This document shows positions 5,304-6,292 of a stretch of 6,292 nt of DNA, piece after piece. The notes below the pieces were generated by a model. It saw nothing but the letters and a program-made list of their open reading frames with translations. It searched no databases and was not told the origin of the DNA. This DNA comes from Propionibacterium sp. (GTDB taxonomy: Bacteria; Actinomycetota; Actinomycetes; Propionibacteriales; Propionibacteriaceae): assembly GCA_012837465.1 (NCBI GenBank), contig DURG01000232.1, forward strand, positions 1 through 6,292, read 5' to 3'. Numbering within the stretch: position 1 is the first letter of the stretch; the number at the start of each line of letters is the position of its first letter. A program made the position numbers and the translations under genes.

Positions 5304-6185
5304 ATCTACCCGCTCGTCAAGGAGATGGCCGCCGTTGGTGCCCCAGTGAGGGTGCCGGTCGCGGTCGCGTGCCGGGTCTTGGGATTCTCCACACAGGGCT
5401 ACTACAAATGGCTCAAACAGCCTGTCTCCGCCCGTGAGGCCGAAGAGCAAGAGCTCATCTCGGTGCTGCACCAGCTCCACGGTGACGATCCAGAAGGCGG
5501 CTACCGGGTACTGGCCGACGACATCACCGAGCTCGGGTACACACTCTCGGAACGGCGCGTGTGGCGGCTGTGCCGGGTCGCCGGCATCCAATCGACCATT
5601 GTGAAACGCAAGTCCCGGTACAAGAGTGCTGGTGAGCCTGTCCATGACGATCTCGTCAACAGGCAGTTCACGGCCGACGGCCCCAACGAACTATGGCTCA
5701 CCGACATCACCGAGCACCGCACTCACGAGGGCAAGGTCTACCTGTGTGCGATCAAGGACGTGTTCTCCAACCGGATCGTGGGCTACTCGATCGACACCAG
5801 GATGAAGGCCCGCATCGCCGTCAACGCGCTCGAGATGGCAGTGGCCCACCGAGGCCGGCCCACCGGAGTGATCGTGCACTCGGACCGCGGCTCTCAATTC
5901 CGCTCCAGACGCTTCCTGAAAGCCCTGAAACGTCACGGGCTACGTGGCTCAATGGGCCGCGTCGGGGCCTGTGGTGACAACGCTGCGATGGAGTCGTTCT
6001 TCGCGCTCCTGCAGAAGAACGTCCTCGACTGACGGTCCTGGACCAGCCGTGAGCAACTGCGCCTGGCGATCGTGTCCTGGATCGAGGGGAAGTACCACCG
6101 GAAACGCCGTCAACGCCGGCTCGGGAAACTCACCCCGGTCGAGTTCGAACTCATCATGAAACCAACCGCTACACTGGCGGCATAA
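5304..6185 (+). pseudogene. IS3-family transposase OrfB, 5' disrupted and carrying an in-frame stop
   Basis: The rejoined gene would encode 294 residues starting MIYPLVKEMA. Its ATG (3978-3980) is now separated from the body by the IS110-family element. The rve integrase core is complete: D135 (LWLTDIT), D195 (VHSDRGSQF) and E231 (NAAMESFFALLQ), a correct DD(35)E spacing. Residues 20-100 hold the helical N-terminal region (RVLGFSTQGYYKW, then GYRVLADDI). TGA at 6030-6032 is codon 244. The same frame continues for 50 conserved-looking codons (SREQLRLAIVSWIEGKYH, then GKLTPVEFEL) to TAA 6183-6185, so the TGA is a nonsense change in the usual OrfB tail, probably a single substitution of a sense codon. 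A chance forward frame through the IS110 leader from 4965 joins it but is not a real N-terminus. The surviving ATG of orfB now reads into IS110 sequence. Confidence 0.88.
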
Positions 6186-6193
6186 ACCCGGAG

Positions 6194-6217
6194 GTCAACC
6201 AAACCTTCAGCAGACCC
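6194..6217 (-). repeat. IS3-family right terminal inverted repeat
   Basis: It ends CTTCAGCAGACCC at 6217 and is the perfect inverted partner of 3616-3639. It lies 8 bases after the TAA of the orfB frame, as expected for an IS3 right end. The next three inward positions resume matching after a one-base gap. Confidence 0.9.
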
Positions 6218-6292
6218 ATCCCATCGTCGCTGCGCTCTGGGCGCCGCGGCATCTCGTCATCATTTCGTGAATGCTCGCCTTACTATGGCGCC
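6218..6292. other. Right flank, unassigned
   Basis: These are 75 bases beyond the IS3 right end. I see no continuation of the DUF4291 gene cut at 3615, no target duplication, and no frame long enough to judge. GGCGCC occurs at 6240-6245 and again at the window edge, but with no wider symmetry. The flank probably belongs to different DNA from the left flank. Confidence 0.4.

Larger units (their letters stand above)
3616..6217 (+). mobile_element. IS3-family insertion sequence, interrupted by an IS110-family element
   Basis: The ends are a perfect 24-bp inverted repeat (3616-3639 and 6194-6217). Inside lie orfA (helix-turn-helix) and orfB (DDE integrase fold), the standard two-gene IS3 arrangement. 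Removing the nested IS110-family element leaves about 1279 bp, a normal IS3 size. In the joined sequence orfA ends CCCCCAAAATGA and orfB would begin ATG ATC TAC CCG with a 4-base ATGA overlap. CCCAAAA (3972-3978) is a canonical X XXY YYZ slippery heptamer in the orfA frame, suiting the -1 frameshift that makes the IS3 OrfAB transposase. No target-site duplication is visible: left flank is CTTC, right flank ATCC. The element may thus be a product of recombination between copies. IS3 subgroup not assigned. Confidence 0.9.

Noticed and set aside
5106..5304. Inverted 9-10 bp repeat as terminal inverted repeats of the element
   Set aside because: One copy is 190 bases inside the element and the other end has no match; donor-guide pairing explains it better.
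1..6292. CRISPR array, toxin-antitoxin pair, phage defence operon or retron
   Set aside because: No regularly spaced direct repeats, no Cas, reverse transcriptase or toxin-like products; the structured RNA is accounted for by the IS110 bridge RNA.

Overview
The window is high-GC DNA with codon third positions strongly biased to G/C. Its protein families and its membrane-fused NirK-type gene point to an actinobacterium; I cannot name a genus. It moves from ordinary chromosome into a denitrification or nitrosative-stress locus that mobile DNA has broken.

Layout. (1) 2-295: the 3' end of a dihydroorotate-dehydrogenase-like gene, then a tRNA-Arg(CCU) at 315-390 with encoded CCA. (2) 391-520: no intact gene; one frame looks like the C-terminal remnant of an unrecognised protein. 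(3) 521-3112: a promoter/operator palindrome, a 24-codon Cys/His-containing small ORF, a hemerythrin-like di-iron protein whose start overlaps the small ORF's stop, and a large membrane/cupredoxin/copper nitrite reductase fusion gene. The last three are co-directional and tightly packed, so probably one operon. The nitrite reductase part is cut after its first copper-ligand motif. (4) 3113-3615: joined scraps of accessory genes, a reverse-strand DUF932 (phage/plasmid-type) fragment with a frame break and a forward DUF4291 N-terminus. (5) 3616-6217: an IS3-family element with perfect 24-bp inverted ends, itself split by an IS110-family element. (6) 6218-6292: short unassigned flank.

The most interesting object is the IS110-family element (about 3982-5302, transposase on the reverse strand). 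Its 258-base leader can be read as a full bridge RNA: a 5' stem-loop, a target-binding loop closed by a perfect 14-bp stem, and a donor-binding loop. The target loop holds a 10-nt and a 7-nt guide that match the two sides of the insertion site the element now occupies. The donor loop holds a 9-nt and a 7-nt guide that match the element's own two ends. All but one guide include the shared 2-bp core (GA on the + strand, TC in element sense). Joining the two ends through that core would create a promoter, TTGACA - 17 nt - TGTAAT, pointing into the bridge RNA and transposase; the integrated copy lacks this -35/-10 pair.

How the parts relate: the hemerythrin and NirK-type genes would have worked together in nitrite/NO metabolism, but the reductase has lost most of its catalytic domain. 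The IS3 element is disabled twice: the IS110 insertion falls exactly in its orfA/orfB overlap, beside a CCCAAAA slippery heptamer, and orfB also carries an in-frame TGA after its complete DDE triad.
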